Shown here: positions 62,609 to 64,000 of the stretch, in pieces
Layout of the letters: every line of letters begins with the position of its first letter
Position numbering within the stretch: position 1 is the stretch's first letter
Made by a program: the position numbers and the translations under genes
Assembly: GCA_002418725.1 (NCBI GenBank)
Contig: DIER01000043.1
Coordinates: forward strand, 62,001-126,000
Reading direction: 5' to 3'
Length of the DNA: 64,000 nt
DNA from: Acholeplasmataceae bacterium UBA5769
GTDB taxonomy: Bacteria; Bacillota_I; Bacilli_A; Acholeplasmatales; Acholeplasmataceae
Notes under the pieces: model-generated
What the model saw: the letters and a program-made list of their open reading frames with translations, nothing else
Database searches by the model: none
Told to the model about the DNA's origin: nothing

Positions 62609-62683
62609 AATTATCGTATAAGTTATCCAAAAAGGGTGATAACGTTTCTACCGCAATGCCAAAAGATTGCGACTACGGTCATT
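62609..62683 (+). promoter_or_regulatory. Purine riboswitch aptamer (guanine type)
   Basis: P1 aattatcgta/tacggtcatt (one mismatch); P2 gttatc/gataac (62622-62627, 62638-62643); the hallmark J2/3 gtttctacc (62644-62652); P3 cgcaat/attgcg; J3/1 gactacgg. L2 has GG and L3 has CC, which can form the loop-loop contact. The base specifying guanine versus adenine is C (62673), so guanine or hypoxanthine-type. Identified by pattern, not by a covariance search. Confidence 0.85.
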
Positions 62684-62794
62684 AAGCATTTTAGGGGTTG
62701 TTTGATTGTTCGTAGCCAGTACAGGTACTTAAATACACTTGGGGATTCAATAGGGGATAGGTAGTATCATAACCTAGATTGTGTCTCGAAGAAG
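62684..62794 (+). promoter_or_regulatory. Long structured platform between aptamer and terminator
   Basis: This 111-base stretch holds no ORF. ggg-t-tgtt (62695-62702) can pair with the terminator's left arm aacaccc (62795-62801) past one bulge, with ttcg/cgaa (62709-62712, 62787-62790) inside, giving a plausible antiterminator. A local hairpin taggt/accta lies at about 62759-62776. The gap 62549-62874 is therefore promoter, riboswitch leader, terminator and ppa upstream signals. Confidence 0.55.
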
Positions 62795-62822
62795 AACACC
62801 CACTTTATTGGGTGTTTTTTTT
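62795..62822 (+). terminator. Terminator of the riboswitch leader
   Basis: aacaccca/tgggtgtt, 6-nt loop, eight T's, 53 bases before ppa. Confidence 0.93.
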
Positions 62823-62834
62823 GAGCCCAAACCG

Positions 62835-62843
62835 TGATAAAAT
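62835..62843 (+). promoter_or_regulatory. Possible second ppa promoter
   Basis: TGaTAAAAT extended -10 between the terminator and ppa. If real, ppa would have basal transcription outside riboswitch control. Confidence 0.35.
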
Positions 62844-62874
62844 GAATATAGGTTAAAAAAAGGAGCCTGATCAT

Positions 62875-63405
62875 ATGAGTATATGGCATGACATTGATCC
62901 AGAACGTATTTTACCGGAACAATTTATAGCAGTCATTGAAATATCAAAGGGTAGCAAAAAGAAATATGAACTCGATAAAGAGACCGGCATGATCATCTTA
63001 GATCGTATTCTCTTTACTTCAACACATTATCCTGCAAATTATGGATTTATTCCAAGAACTTATGCAGGAGACAATGACCCACTTGATGTTTTGGTTTTAT
63101 GTCAAGAAGACATTGAGCCCCTATCCCTTGTGAAATGCTATCCGATAGGCGTGATGAAGATGATTGACTCAGATGAAATTGATGAAAAGATTATTGCCAT
63201 ACCGTTGGGCGATCCATCACTCACACAGTATAAAGACATTAGTGAATTGCCTGCGCACTTGTTAACAGAAATGGGTCATTTTTTTGAAGTGTATAAATCA
63301 CTTGAAGGTAAGAAAACATATATTCTCGATATTGAAGGTAAGGATGCAGCGAAAAAAATTATCGCTCAAAGCATTCGCACCTATGAAGAAAAATTTGGAA
63401 AATAA
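62875..63405 (+). CDS. ppa: Inorganic pyrophosphatase
   Basis: 176 residues, family I soluble PPase. KKYELDKETGMI, HYPANYGFIPRTY and the metal signature GDNDPLDVLVL are visible. It hydrolyses PPi, pulling phosphoribosyl transfer and tRNA charging reactions forward. SD aaaggag. It follows a purine-riboswitch leader with a terminator. Confidence 0.96.
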   Translation: MSIWHDIDPERILPEQFIAVIEISKGSKKKYELDKETGMIILDRILFTSTHYPANYGFIPRTYAGDNDPLDVLVLCQEDIEPLSLVKCYPIGVMKMIDSDEIDEKIIAIPLGDPSLTQYKDISELPAHLLTEMGHFFEVYKSLEGKKTYILDIEGKDAAKKIIAQSIRTYEEKFGK

Positions 63406-63418
63406 AGGAAGTTAAATT

Positions 63419-64000
63419 ATGGGAAGAGCATTTGAAGTACGAAAGGTAGCAATGGCGAAGACAGCTGCCACAAAGAGTAAACTCTATGCGAAATTTGGAA
63501 GAGAAATTTATCTAGCTGCGAAGTCAGGGACACCTGATCCAGATACGAATCAAACATTGAAACGCATGATTGAAAAGGCTAAGAAGGAACAAGTGCCTGC
63601 AGATGTTATCAAGCGTAACATTGATAAGGCTAAAGGCGGTGGTGAAGATAATATGTCATCCATTCGCTATGAAGGTTTTGGCCCGGGCAATTCTATGTTC
63701 ATTGTTGAATGTTTAACGGATAACGTAAACAGAACCATCTCTGAAGTTAGAAATTGCTTCACCAAAACAGGTGGAAAATTGGGTATTTCAGGTTCAGTTG
63801 TTCACCAGTTTAACCATCAAGCCGTCTTTTCAATGAAAGGCATTACCGAAGATGAGGTTCTTGAAATTTTAGTGTTAAATGATTTAGATGTGAGTGATAT
63901 TGAAACCGATGAAGAAGGTGTGACAATCTACAGTGATGCTACCAACTTCAGCGCGATTCGTATCGCATTCAATGAAGCTAGACCAGAACTCGACTATGAT
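63419..64000 (+). CDS. YebC/TACO1 family translation or regulatory protein (3' truncated)
   Basis: 194 residues visible and the frame stays open at the window edge. Begins MGRAFEVRKVAMAKTAATKSKLY, then FGREIYLAAKSG, IKRNIDKAKGG and YEGFGPGNSMFIVECLTDN by pattern, typical of YebC/YeeN. The family includes proteins that ease translation at proline stretches and others described as transcription factors. SD aaaggaag, 13 bases after ppa, so in the same operon. Confidence 0.92.
   Translation, partial: MGRAFEVRKVAMAKTAATKSKLYAKFGREIYLAAKSGTPDPDTNQTLKRMIEKAKKEQVPADVIKRNIDKAKGGGEDNMSSIRYEGFGPGNSMFIVECLTDNVNRTISEVRNCFTKTGGKLGISGSVVHQFNHQAVFSMKGITEDEVLEILVLNDLDVSDIETDEEGVTIYSDATNFSAIRIAFNEARPELDYD

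Noticed and set aside
62692..62712. Resemblance of the platform to a tmRNA 5' end
   Set aside because: Only a few bases agree; there is no tRNA-like 3' end or tag-coding frame.
1..64000. CRISPR arrays, IS elements, prophage genes, tRNA or rRNA genes
   Set aside because: No regularly spaced short repeats, transposase motifs, phage genes or tRNA/rRNA signatures were seen by eye on either strand.

Overview
The window is a gene-dense piece of a low-G+C, Bacilli-type chromosome. UGA is an ordinary stop (for example at the ends of the response regulator, HD-domain and prs genes), so this is not a Mycoplasma-type code. Shine-Dalgarno sites are strong, sigma-A promoters are TTGNNN/TTTACT-17-TATAAT, often with an extended -10, and lipoproteins carry LAAC-type lipoboxes. 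Gene blocks keep Bacillus-like order: dnaX-ebfC-recR, rpoE-pyrG-fba, tilS-hpt-ftsH-rqcP-lysS, rnmV-ksgA-ispE-spoVG-prs-pth-mfd. Together this suggests an Acholeplasma/Izemoplasma-like Mollicute or another deep Bacilli lineage; that placement is inference. I see no rRNA, tRNA, IS element, prophage or CRISPR array.

Layout. 1-6300: end of an extracellular solute-binding protein, a 925-residue surface lipoprotein (Ig-like, probable OB-like and lamin-tail domains), a membrane protein, and a lipoprotein with lamin-tail plus staphylococcal-nuclease domains. 6400-9770: tandem DHH phosphoesterases, a TtcA-like thiolase, MgtC-family protein. 9770-18540: housekeeping (mnmE, dnaX, ebfC, recR, rpoE, pyrG, fba) with a pyrG attenuator of the reiterative-transcription type. 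18570-25400: SDR protein and MacB-like ABC protein (minus), a lipoprotein, and a minus-strand lipoprotein made of three 250-residue units resembling the extracellular domain of RsgI anti-sigma factors. 25500-31060: minus-strand lysS, rqcP, ftsH, hpt, tilS. 31160-41880: maf, then a five-gene glycoside operon (GH13, GH36, GH2, GH3, GPH symporter). 42000-45300: unknown gene, uppP, popT-like DUF368, galU. 45300-49980: serS with a T-box, a two-component system, HIT protein, pduL. 50000-60010: HD protein, rnmV, ksgA, ispE, spoVG, prs, pth, mfd, aminotransferase. 60100-64000: fhs, folD, a purine-riboswitch leader ending in a terminator, ppa, and the start of a YebC/TACO1 gene.

How it fits together. 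The 5' lipoproteins suggest capture and cleavage of extracellular nucleic acid, and DHH phosphoesterases, hpt and prs would fit nucleotide salvage. The glycoside operon imports saccharides through a cation symporter and hydrolyses them in the cytoplasm. uppP, the DUF368 gene and galU point to recycling of a C55 lipid carrier and supply of UDP-glucose for surface glycans. fhs-folD supply one-carbon units. The most interesting items are the purine-type aptamer with a long structured platform ahead of ppa, the RsgI-like triple-repeat lipoprotein, and the nuclease/lamin-tail surface cluster.
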